Origin: Ferranicluibacter rubi
GTDB taxonomy: Bacteria; Pseudomonadota; Alphaproteobacteria; Rhizobiales; Rhizobiaceae
Assembly: GCF_011603255.1 (NCBI RefSeq)
Contig: NZ_JAANCM010000007.1
Location: 62,001 to 126,000, forward strand
Reading direction: 5' to 3'
DNA length: 64,000 nt
In this document: in pieces, positions 34,688-43,974 of the stretch
Numbering within the stretch: the first letter of the stretch is position 1
How the letters are laid out: each line of letters starts with the position of its first letter
The notes under the pieces: model-generated
The model's input: the letters and a program-made list of their open reading frames with translations, nothing else
Told to the model about the DNA's origin: nothing
The model's database searches: none
Translations under genes and position numbers: made by a program

Positions 34688-34771
34688 GGCGCACCTTTGC
34701 GGACGCGGAAAGGCGCGCTTGCGGCGTTTGCAAACCGGACGCGGGCGGTGTCCGGTTTGCGATCCTTGAGG

Positions 34772-35935
34772 TCAGGCGGCCGCTTTCTTGCCGCCGTCTT
34801 TGCCGGCCTGTTCGCTCGCCTCTTCCCGTGCGCGAATACCTTCGCGCACCAGCGGCAGGACGTAGCGGCCATAGTCCACGGCGTCGTTATAGTTGTCGTA
34901 ACCGCGGATCGAGATGAGGTCGGCGCCGAGATCGATATAGTCGAGGATGGAATCCGCGATGGTCTGCGGCGAGCCGACCAGTGCCGTGGTGGCGCCGCTC
35001 GCATTGGTGGCCGTGACCGTGGGGTACCAGAGCGCCCGGTCGTGCACATGGCCGCGCGCGGCAATATCCAGAAGCCGCTGCGAGCCGACATTGGCGGGCG
35101 GTGCCGACGAGACGGGCTTGCGGGAAAGGCCCTTTTCGCGGTTCGCGTTCAGCTGGTCGAGCACCTTGTGGGCCTTGACCCAGGCCAGTTCGTCCGTCTC
35201 GGCGATGATCGGGCGGAAGGTGACCCAGATGCGGGGGCGGTCGGTGCGGCCGGCCTTGGCGGCTTCCTCGTAGACCCGGTCTATCTGCTGCTTCGTCTCG
35301 GCCAGCGGTTCGCCCCAGAGGCCGAAGATGTCGCAGAGCGCGCCGCCGATGCGGTAGGCGGCATCCGACGAGCCACCGAGCGAGATCGGGATATGCCCCT
35401 TGGTCGGGCGCACATTGCTGATGAACTGCTTGAACTGGTAGTATTTTCCGTCGAAATCGAAGGGCTCGGTCGCGCTCCAGACAAGCCGCAGGATGCGGAT
35501 ATATTCCTCCTGCCGCTCATAGCGCTCTTCCTTGTTGAGAAAGTCGCCCTCACGTGCTTGCTCGTCGTCGCTGCCGCCGGCAATGAAGTGGACGACGACG
35601 CGTCCGCCGCTCAGCTGGTCGAGGGTGGCCAGCGCCTTCGCTGCGACCGTGGGGTAGACGGTGTTCGGCCGCAAAGCGACAATGATGTTGATGTTCTTGG
35701 TATGCGCCAGGATCGTCGCGCCGATGGTGAAGGGATCGAAGGACGACGACGCATAGGGGATCAGCGTGTAGTTGAAGCCGTAATCGTCCAGCGTGCGCGC
35801 ATAGCGTTGCAGATAGGCCGGATCGATCGGTGCCTGCGGCTGGGGATGAAGGTCGTTGGATTCGTTCGGAAAGGTAACGCTGATGAATTCTGCTGGCACG
35901 AGGCGTGTCTCCCATACGGTAGGTAGCCGGCTCAT
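34772..35935 (-). CDS. LLM-class flavin-dependent monooxygenase (alkanesulfonate-monooxygenase type)
   Basis: The 387-residue protein is a luciferase-like TIM barrel of the SsuD group: 'AEFISVTFPNESNDL', 'YARTLDDYGFNYTLIPYASSSFDPFTIGATILAHTKNINIIVALRP', 'LDQLSGGRVVVHFIAGGSDDEQAREGDFLNKEERYERQEEYIRILR', 'IPISLGGSSDAAYR' and 'LVGSPQTIADSILDYIDLGADLISIRGYDN'. The usual reaction is FMNH2- and O2-dependent cleavage of a C-S bond giving aldehyde and sulfite. The flavin reductase gene is not in the window. It opens the unit LLM-SfnB-PanE-LLM(truncated), with its own upstream motif at about 35988-36029. Confidence 0.9.
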   Translation of the reverse strand: MSRLPTVWETRLVPAEFISVTFPNESNDLHPQPQAPIDPAYLQRYARTLDDYGFNYTLIPYASSSFDPFTIGATILAHTKNINIIVALRPNTVYPTVAAKALATLDQLSGGRVVVHFIAGGSDDEQAREGDFLNKEERYERQEEYIRILRLVWSATEPFDFDGKYYQFKQFISNVRPTKGHIPISLGGSSDAAYRIGGALCDIFGLWGEPLAETKQQIDRVYEEAAKAGRTDRPRIWVTFRPIIAETDELAWVKAHKVLDQLNANREKGLSRKPVSSAPPANVGSQRLLDIAARGHVHDRALWYPTVTATNASGATTALVGSPQTIADSILDYIDLGADLISIRGYDNYNDAVDYGRYVLPLVREGIRAREEASEQAGKDGGKKAAA

Positions 35936-35987
35936 ACGAGGCCGGTCGATGCTGTCAGCCTAAGGCGCGATATCGGGACGAGGAAGA

Positions 35988-36029
35988 CAGGTCGTTCTAT
36001 TTCTAGTGATTCTATAGAAAATATTCCTA
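35988..36029. promoter_or_regulatory. AT-rich motif upstream of an LLM gene, copy A
   Basis: This 42-bp segment contains the palindrome TTCTATAGAA (36010-36019). It matches 27 of 42 positions in a gapless alignment with 42641-42682, upstream of the peptide-type binding-protein gene. It lies about 53-94 bp upstream of the LLM start codon. It could be the binding site of a shared (for example sulfur-starvation) activator. Confidence 0.5.
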
Positions 36030-36066
36030 AACTCGGTCCGGTTGCCGCGAGTCCAACGTCCGGACA

Positions 36067-37161
36067 TTACCACGAGGCCGACCAACCGAGACTGGGCGCA
36101 ACCGTTTCCGCAAAATCGCCGAGGACGCGCAGGTTTTCCGCAAGGCCGAAGCCGGGCGGCAGGAAGAGGATGATCTCGTCGGCGGCGCTGAGGCCGGGAT
36201 CGCTCGCGATCGCCTCGACAACCCGGTCGGGCGTGCCGTGGAACACCGGCGAGATCTGCGAGCCCGGCGGCTGTACGGCTGCGGGTGCCAGCGCGCCCTT
36301 GGGCCGCGACGCAGCAATGCCGAGCGTCCGGCGTTCGCGATCGTAGGCAGCATAGGTTTCCAGAAGGTGGGGAGACGTCGCTGGGAGAATGGAGGCTGCG
36401 ACCGTGACCAGCGGCGGCTTCGTGCCCCAGAGCTCGTGCCAGCGGGCGCGAAAGGCGGCGATGCCGCGCGCCTGATAGGCGCCAAAGGCCTCGCCCTCGT
36501 CATGATCGTGCTGAACGGTACCGCAGACGAGGCCGATGCCGAGTTCGGCCGCCTGCACGGCGGAGGCAAGGCTGGCCGAGCCCTGGCGGATGCGGGCGGC
36601 AAGTGTCGGGCTGTGCGGAGTCACGCGCAGCTGCGTCCCCGCCGGCGCGCCTTCGCCGGGGTCGGTCACGGTGTGCAGCACCTCGCCGCGCACGGCGGCC
36701 AGAAACCGCGCCTGCCGGCGCTTGGCTTCCGTCCGCGCATCCGTGCCGACCGTGTCGAATACGGCATCGAAGGCGGCATTCGCGCCGGTGGCGATCGCCA
36801 GTTCCAGCCGGCCGTCGATCAGGAGATCGGTGGTGCCGGCAGCTTCAGCCAGAAGGATCGGGTCCTGATAGCGCATGGGAATGACGGCGGAGCCGAAGGT
36901 GATGCGCCGTGCGTGCTGGCCGGCGGCGGCAAAGAAGGGCAGCGGCGACGATAGATAGTGATCGAAGTGCCGCTGGTATGCCCAGCCCGACTGGTAGCCC
37001 AGCCGCTCCGCCGCCGTGTAGAGCGCGATGCCGTCGCGCAGGCCCTGTGCGGGCCCGGCCGCGTCGTTGAAGGCGACGCGGGTGTTGAAGCCGATCCGCG
37101 TCTTCGCCCGGAACGCGGTGTTGGCAGTGGGTGCGAAGGATGTGGCAGCAGCGGCGGTCAT
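36067..37161 (-). CDS. LLM-class flavin-dependent oxidoreductase
   Basis: The 364-residue luciferase-like protein belongs to a different branch from the SsuD-like neighbour: 'KTRIGFNTRVAFNDAAGPAQGLRDGIALYTAAERLGYQSGWAYQRHFDHYLSSPLPFFAAAGQHARRITFGSAVIPMRYQDPILLAEAAGTTDLLIDGRLELAIATG'. The remainder keeps the barrel strands and ends 'ADEIILFLPPGFGLAENLRVLGDFAETVAP'. It starts with ATGA overlapping the stop of the ABC ATPase gene, so it is co-transcribed with the importer and probably acts on the imported compound. Substrate unknown. Confidence 0.88.
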   Translation of the reverse strand: MTAAAATSFAPTANTAFRAKTRIGFNTRVAFNDAAGPAQGLRDGIALYTAAERLGYQSGWAYQRHFDHYLSSPLPFFAAAGQHARRITFGSAVIPMRYQDPILLAEAAGTTDLLIDGRLELAIATGANAAFDAVFDTVGTDARTEAKRRQARFLAAVRGEVLHTVTDPGEGAPAGTQLRVTPHSPTLAARIRQGSASLASAVQAAELGIGLVCGTVQHDHDEGEAFGAYQARGIAAFRARWHELWGTKPPLVTVAASILPATSPHLLETYAAYDRERRTLGIAASRPKGALAPAAVQPPGSQISPVFHGTPDRVVEAIASDPGLSAADEIILFLPPGFGLAENLRVLGDFAETVAPSLGWSASW

Positions 37162-38879
37162 GCGATCTGCTCTTGCCCGAACACCGGCTGGACTGCCGGC
37201 CGTACGGTGCGCGCCCGCACGGGCGAGGCTGCTCCCGAGGGGATCGATTGCAGCAGCGCCACCGTATAGGGTTCGCGCGGGTTCTCGAAGATGTCGGAGA
37301 CCGTACCATGCTCGACAATGCGGCCATGGCGCATGACCGACACCGTGTGGGCGAGCTGGCGCACGAGCGCGAGATCGTGGGAGACGAACACATAGGTGAG
37401 GCCGAGCTTCGCCTGCAGCTCAAGCAGCACCGCGACGATATCGGCCTGCACGGTGACATCGAGTGCGGAGGTCGGCTCGTCCAGCACGATCACGTCGGGC
37501 CGCAGCACCAGCGACCGGGCAATCGCCACCCGCTGGCGCTGCCCGCCGGAGAGCGCCTGCGGCTTGCGCGTGACCAGATGCGCACCGAGCCCGACATCGA
37601 CAAGGGCCGCGCGCACCCATTCGGCCCGCTCGGCCGGTGTCCCGATCTTAAACCGGTCGAGCGGTTCGCGCACCAGGCGCTCGACGGTCCATGTTGGATC
37701 GAGCGAGGTGAAGGGGTTCTGGTAGACGAGCTGCAAATGCCGCCAGGCGCTTTGCATCGAGCGGTGCGTGCGCCCGGTGATCGTCTCGCCCGCGACCGTG
37801 ATCTCGCCGCACTCGGGCTGTTCCAGCCCAAGCAGCAGCCGGATCGTCGTCGTCTTGCCGGAACCGGACTCGCCGACCAGCGCATGCGTCGTACCGGAGG
37901 GTACGGAAAAGGAGACGTCGTTGACAGCTGTCAACACGTTGCCATCGACCTCGAAGGTCTTGGTGAGATTCTGGACCAAGATCTTCGGCGCCTGCCCGTC
38001 ATCGCCAAGACGGCGGAAGCCGGGATCGCGGAGCGTCGCATAGCGGTGGGGATTGAGCGCCGGCACATCGGCATGCAGCTTCTTCGCGTAAGGCGAGGAG
38101 GGAGCCGCAAAGACCGTGGCCGTGCTGCCCGCCTCCTGCACCGAACCGTCCTTGAGGACGACGATGCTGTCGGCCCGCTCGGCCGCGATCGCAAGATCGT
38201 GGGTGATGAGCAGCAGGCTGATGTCGAGATCGTGCTGAAGGCGGGAGAGGAGATCGAGGATGCGCTTCTGAATGGTGACGTCGAGGGCCGAGGTCGGCTC
38301 GTCCGCCACCAGCAACAGCGGCCTTGGCAGAACGGCCAAGCCGATCAGCACGCGCTGGAGCATGCCGCCCGAGAGCTGGTGCGGATAGGAGTCATAAACG
38401 CGCTGTGGATTGTCGAGCCCGACCTGCGCGAAGGTTTCAAGGATGCGTTCCCTTGCTATACGCGGATCGCGCTCGTCGGCGAGCGCTGCGGCCTCCAGCG
38501 CCTGCGAGCCGATGGTGCGGACGGGGTTGAGCGCATTGCCCGGGTCCTGTGGCACGAAGCCGATGGCCCGCCCGCGCAAAGGCCGGAAGCGTCGCTCCGA
38601 CAGTCCCAGAATATCCTCGCCGTCGAACGAGACGCGGCCCTTGACCCGGGTAGCCCCGGGAAGCAGGCGCAGCACGGTGCGGGCGATGGTGGACTTGCCG
38701 GAGCCGGACTCGCCGATGAGCGCCAGGCTCTTGCCGCGACCGAGCGAGAAGCCGACATCGGTCACGACGCGGTTCGCACCATAGGAGACGTTGAGGTCTT
38801 CGACGTGAAGGAGCGGCGTGGGTCTGTCCACCTGAACGTTGTGGGGGAAGGCGGTGGTCAGTCTGTCGTGCGGAGCCAT
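37158..38879 (-). CDS. Double ATP-binding protein of a peptide/nickel-type ABC importer
   Basis: The 573-residue protein (ATG 38879) carries two complete ABC domains, like DppD fused to DppF. Domain 1 has '[15 protein letters not shown]', '[15 protein letters not shown]' and '[13 protein letters not shown]'. Domain 2 has '[15 protein letters not shown]', '[15 protein letters not shown]' and '[13 protein letters not shown]', each with its own H-loop. The C-terminus '[16 protein letters not shown]' is typical of oligopeptide ATPases. It energises the two permeases upstream in the operon, overlapping the permease gene by 22 bp. An earlier in-frame start at 38951 lies deep in the permease gene and is unlikely. 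Confidence 0.92.
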   Translation of the reverse strand: MAPHDRLTTAFPHNVQVDRPTPLLHVEDLNVSYGANRVVTDVGFSLGRGKSLALIGESGSGKSTIARTVLRLLPGATRVKGRVSFDGEDILGLSERRFRPLRGRAIGFVPQDPGNALNPVRTIGSQALEAAALADERDPRIARERILETFAQVGLDNPQRVYDSYPHQLSGGMLQRVLIGLAVLPRPLLLVADEPTSALDVTIQKRILDLLSRLQHDLDISLLLITHDLAIAAERADSIVVLKDGSVQEAGSTATVFAAPSSPYAKKLHADVPALNPHRYATLRDPGFRRLGDDGQAPKILVQNLTKTFEVDGNVLTAVNDVSFSVPSGTTHALVGESGSGKTTTIRLLLGLEQPECGEITVAGETITGRTHRSMQSAWRHLQLVYQNPFTSLDPTWTVERLVREPLDRFKIGTPAERAEWVRAALVDVGLGAHLVTRKPQALSGGQRQRVAIARSLVLRPDVIVLDEPTSALDVTVQADIVAVLLELQAKLGLTYVFVSHDLALVRQLAHTVSVMRHGRIVEHGTVSDIFENPREPYTVALLQSIPSGAASPVRARTVRPAVQPVFGQEQIA

Positions 38880-39703
38880 CGGCTGATCCTGTTTACTGAG
38901 AGGACTGTGGCAATCGTGACGAGGGCGGGGGCGTAAACCAACCAGGGCCATTTGGGGTAATCCTTGCCGATCGAGATCAGCAGGCCCCAGTCGGAGGCGG
39001 GCGGCGGATCGCCGTAGCTGAGGAAGGCGAGGCTGGCGATGACGAGGATCGAGTCCCCGAAATGCAGCACGCCCAGTGGTAGCACGGAGCGCGAGGCATT
39101 GGGCAGCACGTGGCGAAGGAGGATGTGCCAGCGCGAGCCGCCCGACAGGAACGACGCCTCAACGAAGGTCGCCTCCCGCGTCTTGATCACCTCCGACCGC
39201 ATGACGCGGGCAAAGACCGCGACGGCGGAGACGCCCGTTGCAATCGCCGCATTGATGGTGTCGAAGCCGATGGCTGTGACGACGATGACCGCGAGCAGGA
39301 ACTTCGGGATCGCCAGAAGCACATCGACGAAGCGGGCAAGTACCGTGTCGACCCAGCCGCCGAGAAAGCCCGCGACGAGCCCGATGAGGCCACCGGCGAG
39401 AACGCCGATGACGACGGCGATGAGTGCGCTGGTGACCGAGGAAGCACTGCCGAAGACCACGCGGGCAAAGAGGTCGCGGCCGAGATGATCGGTGCCGAAC
39501 CAGTGCGCAAGGCTTGGCCCCAAGAGCTTGTCGGCCGGCACACCGGCGATCGGGTCATGGCCGGTGAAGAGGCCGGGCACGAGCGACCAGGCAATGACAA
39601 GTGCGACGAAAACGAGCGACAGGACGACGGGAAGCGGCGGAAGCGCCGCTCGCCGGCGTGTCGGGGCGAGGTGTGCGGCGGTGGCTGTGGAGAGGAGGGT
39701 CAT
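38858..39703 (-). CDS. Peptide/nickel-type ABC importer permease (DppC-like)
   Basis: The 281-residue membrane protein has the DppC-type N-terminal helix ('LPVVLSLVFVALVIAWSLVPGLF'), then 'HWFGTDHLGRDLFARVVFGSASSV' and the EAA coupling motif 'EASFLSGGSRWHILLRHVLPNA'. About six membrane helices are visible. It pairs with the DppB-like permease, whose gene it overlaps by ATGA. In this cluster the transported solute is more likely a sulfur compound than a peptide (inference). Confidence 0.9.
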   Translation of the reverse strand: MTLLSTATAAHLAPTRRRAALPPLPVVLSLVFVALVIAWSLVPGLFTGHDPIAGVPADKLLGPSLAHWFGTDHLGRDLFARVVFGSASSVTSALIAVVIGVLAGGLIGLVAGFLGGWVDTVLARFVDVLLAIPKFLLAVIVVTAIGFDTINAAIATGVSAVAVFARVMRSEVIKTREATFVEASFLSGGSRWHILLRHVLPNASRSVLPLGVLHFGDSILVIASLAFLSYGDPPPASDWGLLISIGKDYPKWPWLVYAPALVTIATVLSVNRISRWLRTTD

Positions 39704-40695
39704 GGTGCCGATGCTCCCGCGGGTTTGGACGCGGGTGAGCGCGGGGTTCTTGCCCCCAGCAGCTTCACGCGCGGATCGAGCAGGGGATAGACGAGATCGG
39801 CGATGAGGTTGGCGAGCACGAAGACAACGGCGGCCAGCGACACCACGGCCTGCAGCACCGGCAGGTCCTGCGTGCTGACCGAGCGCTGCACGTGGCTGCC
39901 GATGCCGGTACGGCCGAAAACCGTCTCGGTGATCAGCGACCCGCCGAGCAGCTCGCCGATGGTGAGTGCGATAACGGTGACGACGGGCAACGAAGAGGGT
40001 TTCAGCAGGTGGCGGGTAAAGAGGCGGAACGGACGAAGTCCGCGCCCGCGCGCCACCGCGATGTAATCCTGGTCCGCTTCATGATCGAGGCTGGCGATCA
40101 GCACCTCGGCGATCTGGGCCGAGATGGGAATGGCGAGCGTGACCGCGGCAAAAAAGGTCGCCCAGGCGCTATCCGGATTGATGACCCGGAAGAGCCCGAG
40201 CTGGAAGCCGAAGAGATGGATGAGCACCAGCCCGATGACGAAGTTGGGCACCGAGAGGAACAGCGAGGGAAAGGCCCGCAGGAGGCCCTGCCCGTAGCGC
40301 TTCGGCAGAACCTGCGTGCCGTAGGCGACCACCACCGCCAGCACCAGCGCGAGGAACAGCGCCGATGTGGCCAGGATGAGCGTCGAGGGCAGCACCTCGG
40401 CGATCATCGTCGTCACCGGCCGGTGAGAGCGCATGGAAAGCCCGAGATCACCGGTGAGGAAGCCAGACAGCGACGACCAGAGCTGTTCCAGAACCGGTCT
40501 GTCAAGGCCCTGTGCCGCCACGATCTGCGCGATCTCCTCCTCGGAAAATCCGTTCTGGGGATTGCGCAGCACGCTGGTGATCGGGTCGCCGGGCAGGATG
40601 CTCACGACCACGAAGGTGAAGACGTAAGCGAGCAGGATGACGATGGCGGCCTGGGCCAACCGCTTGCCCGCATAGGTGAGATAGGCGCTGTTCAT
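39700..40695 (-). CDS. Peptide/nickel-type ABC importer permease (DppB-like)
   Basis: The 331-residue protein (ATG at 40695) starts 'MNSAYLTYAGKRLAQAAIVILLAYVFTFVVVSILPGDP', the DppB pattern, and continues 'RNPQNGFSEEEIAQIVAAQGLDRPVLEQL'. Its EAA motif is 'YIAVARGRGLRPFRLFTRHLLKPS'. The open frame extends upstream to 40764, but that would overlap the binding-protein gene and lacks family similarity. The start chosen leaves a 25-bp gap to the binding-protein stop. Confidence 0.9.
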   Translation of the reverse strand: MNSAYLTYAGKRLAQAAIVILLAYVFTFVVVSILPGDPITSVLRNPQNGFSEEEIAQIVAAQGLDRPVLEQLWSSLSGFLTGDLGLSMRSHRPVTTMIAEVLPSTLILATSALFLALVLAVVVAYGTQVLPKRYGQGLLRAFPSLFLSVPNFVIGLVLIHLFGFQLGLFRVINPDSAWATFFAAVTLAIPISAQIAEVLIASLDHEADQDYIAVARGRGLRPFRLFTRHLLKPSSLPVVTVIALTIGELLGGSLITETVFGRTGIGSHVQRSVSTQDLPVLQAVVSLAAVVFVLANLIADLVYPLLDPRVKLLGARTPRSPASKPAGASAP

Positions 40696-40720
40696 GGCGC
40701 GACCCCTGCGACGGCTGCTG

Positions 40721-42385
40721 TCACTGCCCAACCTCGCTCTTGGTCGCGGTGTAGTAGCTGGCATAGGCGACGCCGTTGTAGACCTCGCCCTTCAGTGCCG
40801 GCGACTGGACGTAGATGCGCTGGACGATTTCCGTACGGGGAATGAAGTAGCCCTGTTCGAGCACGTATTTTTGCAGCGCGTCGAGCAGTGGCGCGCGGGC
40901 ATCCAGAGTGTCGGCGCTGGCGATTTTGTCCCGCAGGTCGTTGATGACCGTATCCCGCTCGTCGAGCGCGAACCAGTTTTCGCCGTTATTCGCATTGGTG
41001 AGGATGCCGGCGACGGTTCCGGCATCGATGAAGCTGCGCGTGACCTCATAGGCCGGAACGGCCACACCGCCGAATTTCACCTTCTCGCCGAAGGTCACCA
41101 CGTCATAGGCGCGGATCACGACCTTCCAGCCGATCTTGCCGAGTTGCTGGGAGATGAGCTCGTCGATCGACTTGGAAGCTGCGAGATAGGGGTTCGAATG
41201 AAGCGTCAGCAACAGCGGCTTGCCGTCCTTGGTCCGCACGCCATCTGCGCCCTTGACCCAGCCGGCCTCATCGAGAAGCTTCTCGGCCTTTTCCGGATTG
41301 TAGACGAGCAGATCGCTGTGGTCAGTCGCGCCGGGCACGTTGCTCTGGATGAACGAGGTCGCGAGCTTCCAGTCGGGCGTATAGACCGTGTCGATGATCT
41401 CCTGCCGGTTGATGCCCGCCTGCAGCGCCTGACGCACCTTCACATCGTCGTAAGGCGCGAGCTTGGTGTTGATGGCGAGGCCGTTGACGAAGCCGAGATA
41501 GCGCGGCGTGGCGACCGTGAAACCCTCGTCCTTCAGCGACGATAGCTCCTGGGGCGAGGCGTTGTAGGCGACGTCGGCCTGGCCGGACTGGACGGAGGCG
41601 ATGCGCAGGGACGGCTCGGAAACGAGCTTGTAGGTGATCGTGTCGAGGAAGGCCGGACCGGTGTGGCCGACGGCGGCCGGACCCCAGTTGTAGTCCTTGC
41701 GCTTGGTGAGCGTGACGTGATCGCCCTCCTTCCAGGACTCCACGATGTAGGGTCCGCTGCCCGAGCTCTTGCTGAGATCCGCCTGCTCGGTCGCCGGCTG
41801 CGCGATGGTCTTCGGCGAAATGAGGATGGATCCGTGATAGCCGAGCGTCGGGATTAAGCCAAGCGTGGGCTTCTTAAAGAAGACCTTGACCGTCGCGGCA
41901 TCCACGGCCTCGGCCCGTTCATAGGTTTTCGGGAACAGGAAGATGGGGTTGATGCCCTCCTTCTTGCGGCCGGCCGACCAGATGTCGAGATTGGCGATCA
42001 CCGCGGTCGCATCGACCGGGGTGCCATCCGAGAACGTCACACCCTGCTTGAGATGCAGCGTGAATTCCGTCGCCGTGGCGTTCTGCTCCCAGCGCTCGGC
42101 AATCCAGGGGCTCGCCTGGCCCTGCGCATCGACATAGACGAGCTTGTCGGCCACATGGCCCCAGATATGGCCTTGGAAGCTTGAGATCGCGCTGTTGTTG
42201 GGGATCCAGGTATCGCCGAGCGAGTCGATGAGGAAGGTGATATCGCCACCCTCTTTCTTGGCGTCATCGGCGAGCGTCGCGGCGGGGCCAGCCAGCGTCG
42301 CAAGAAGTGCCAGCGCCGTGAAGGCCGAAGTGGCACGCAGCAGGCGGCGGCGGGTGGGGGAAAGCAGGGAGGCGCGGTCGGTCAT
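40721..42385 (-). CDS. Peptide/nickel-type ABC substrate-binding protein (SBP_bac_5)
   Basis: The 554-residue exported protein begins with a signal containing 'RRRLLRATSAFTALALLATLAGPAATLA', which could use Tat (RRxLL) or Sec. The family 5 pattern is clear: 'LVYVDAQGQASPWIAERWEQNATATEFTLHLKQGVTFSDGTPVDA', 'SSGSGPYIVESWKEGDHVTLTKRKDY', 'VRQALQAGINRQEIIDTVY' and the C-terminal lobe. It is the first gene of the operon binding protein-DppB-DppC-ATPase-LLM. Its long upstream region carries copy B of the AT-rich motif about 255 bp before the start. Confidence 0.92.
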   Translation of the reverse strand: MTDRASLLSPTRRRLLRATSAFTALALLATLAGPAATLADDAKKEGGDITFLIDSLGDTWIPNNSAISSFQGHIWGHVADKLVYVDAQGQASPWIAERWEQNATATEFTLHLKQGVTFSDGTPVDATAVIANLDIWSAGRKKEGINPIFLFPKTYERAEAVDAATVKVFFKKPTLGLIPTLGYHGSILISPKTIAQPATEQADLSKSSGSGPYIVESWKEGDHVTLTKRKDYNWGPAAVGHTGPAFLDTITYKLVSEPSLRIASVQSGQADVAYNASPQELSSLKDEGFTVATPRYLGFVNGLAINTKLAPYDDVKVRQALQAGINRQEIIDTVYTPDWKLATSFIQSNVPGATDHSDLLVYNPEKAEKLLDEAGWVKGADGVRTKDGKPLLLTLHSNPYLAASKSIDELISQQLGKIGWKVVIRAYDVVTFGEKVKFGGVAVPAYEVTRSFIDAGTVAGILTNANNGENWFALDERDTVINDLRDKIASADTLDARAPLLDALQKYVLEQGYFIPRTEIVQRIYVQSPALKGEVYNGVAYASYYTATKSEVGQ

Positions 42386-43219
42386 ACGGGGTTCCTGAAA
42401 AGGTTCGGGTTCTCTTAGGCCCGCCGGCCGGTTTCGGCTCTCGCGGGATGTCGATCGTTTGGCTGGCTAATGATCTGATGCCGGACAACAGGTACGACCA
42501 GTGGCAAGGCAACGAGCGGCACCCTGCGCTGAAAAGCGCGTTGCGGATCTTGGAACTGAGGGGGCTGTCGTCTCTCGGGTCACGGTGTCAGGCTCTCGTT
42601 TCTTGAGACCTAGACTAGGGGTCTGCGCGCGCGATGAGAAAGACCAGTTGTTCTTATTCGATCGAATTTATAGATTATTTTGGTCGATTTTCGCCTTAGC
42701 CGGGATCAGCGTTTCAGGCGGGGATCAAGATGATCAAGGACCGGCGGCTGCGGCACGAGCTTTGGGATGGTTGCGACGGACCAGAAGCAGAGCGCAGGCG
42801 ACTTCGCTGCGCGTATTCTGTCGCCAAACGTCATATCGACGCCGAGGTGCGTAGGACGCTATCGAAGTCGCTTTCACGATTACGATCGCTCTGTCGAGCG
42901 TATCCTCGTCCGGTCTAATTGGACAACGACCGGCATAACGTGGCTCTCCAGAACTTCACCTTCAGATAGGGCATGTCCAGCATATGCACCCTTACGCTCC
43001 GCTTTTGTTCGTTCGTATGTCAACGGTGCGGGATGAGCGGGAAGAATTCAAGGACCTGAACAGAGGCATTTGATCCCTGACACTTGCCCTTCGAATGGGA
43101 TCCCGGATTGTTGGCAGTCTCATCGTCACGCTCTTTCGCACCTCGAGCGGAATGTGCAACTACTCTGCTGTAAGCGACCTCCGTTACGCTGCCCGTATCG
43201 TGTCGAGAGGTTGGTGCCG
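42386..43219. other. 834-bp region without a recognised gene
   Basis: This stretch holds the promoter of the importer operon and several short frames, of which 42730-42918 (62 codons, plus strand) and 42767-43036 are the longest. None has a family signature. Base composition is lower in GC than the neighbouring operon. It may be the remains of a lost gene as well as regulatory sequence. The AT-rich motif at 42641-42682 lies inside. Confidence 0.4.
42641..42682. promoter_or_regulatory. AT-rich motif upstream of the importer operon, copy B
   Basis: In a gapless alignment this segment matches 27 of 42 positions of copy A (35988-36029). Shared cores are GTTCT at the left, then TTC, and TATAGA towards the right. 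The inner palindrome is weaker here (TTTATAGATT). Both copies have the same orientation relative to the genes they precede, which supports a shared regulator. Confidence 0.5.
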
Positions 43220-43534
43220 CTACGGCCACGCCGGCTTTCTATGGTCCTCGACAGCATGCTCTTCAGCGATCGAAAGCAGCCGCTTTAATGTCTCAACCCA
43301 TCTTGGCTCGATTGCGCAATATCGCCACTGCTTGTCTTTTCTCTGCGAAATTATTCCCAACCCCTTGAAAATCTTGAGATGCTGTGACGTCGCTGATTGA
43401 GAAAGACCAACGCGGTCCGACAAGTCGCCAACCTGAGTCTCACCCGTAAGCATGATTTGAGTCATTCGAACCCTCGCTGAATTCGCTAGTGCAGTAATAA
43501 TTGCAGCGGCCTGTTTTGCTTGGCTCTCCGTCAT
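43220..43534 (-). CDS. ArsR-family transcriptional regulator
   Basis: The 104-residue protein (ATG at 43534, preceded by GAGGAGGAGG) is a compact ArsR winged helix: 'QAAAIITALANSARVRMTQIMLTGETQVGDLSDRVGLSQSATSQHLKIFKGLGIISQRKDKQWRYCAI', ending 'LLSIAEEHAVED'. No metal-binding cysteine pair is present in the recognition helix. It resembles the small ArsR proteins that respond to sulfide, polysulfide or redox state, and it lies next to sulfur genes, but this is only suggestive. Inverted repeats upstream (43559-43608) could be its operator. Confidence 0.87.
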   Translation of the reverse strand: MTESQAKQAAAIITALANSARVRMTQIMLTGETQVGDLSDRVGLSQSATSQHLKIFKGLGIISQRKDKQWRYCAIEPRWVETLKRLLSIAEEHAVEDHRKPAWP

Positions 43535-43974
43535 ACAAATCCTCCTCCTCTGTATCGTCGCGCAATGAGCGAATCTTATGGGTAAGCCTGCCATTAGAAG
43601 ATTGCGCGCGCTCGTACGAAGTCTAGGTCAGCTCGTTCAGCGGGTCAGAGCCAGCATTCAGCATCACGGGTGCACTCTAAGCTAACGGCATCGAAGATGT
43701 TTCCTAAGACGGTACCGCAACCGAGGGCAATCGGCGAGAGCGTCGAATGCTGGAGCATCCCGAACAAGATTCGAATTGTCCGGTAGACGCCGCGAGCCAG
43801 CGTTGATGGCTTACAAACTCTGATTTTGGTCGCGAGTCGGGTCTGCAGTTTCATTCGTTCGCATTGTACGTTTCCACAACCGAGGCGAGTCGCATTCTTT
43901 TTAGCGCGGCTCGCATCCGCTTGACTTTGTGCAATCTTAAAGTGTTATGCTGCTTACACTCACAGGAGGGGAAG
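43535..43974. other. Intergenic region with inverted repeats, between ArsR and RTX genes
   Basis: This 440-bp gap holds two divergent promoters. CGCGCAAT (43559-43566) recurs inverted as ATTGCGCG (43601-43608), and AATCTT (43572-43577) as AAGATT (43598-43603), so the arms are interleaved around 43559-43608, 25-75 bp upstream of the ArsR start. Further right I see no gene. The RTX ribosome-binding site AGGAGGGG (about 43963-43970) closes the region. Confidence 0.45.

Noticed and set aside
34442-38936. Long plus-strand frames opposite the LLM and ABC ATPase genes
   Set aside because: They lie antisense to clear enzymes and ATPases and read as low-complexity Arg/Asp/Gly sequence.
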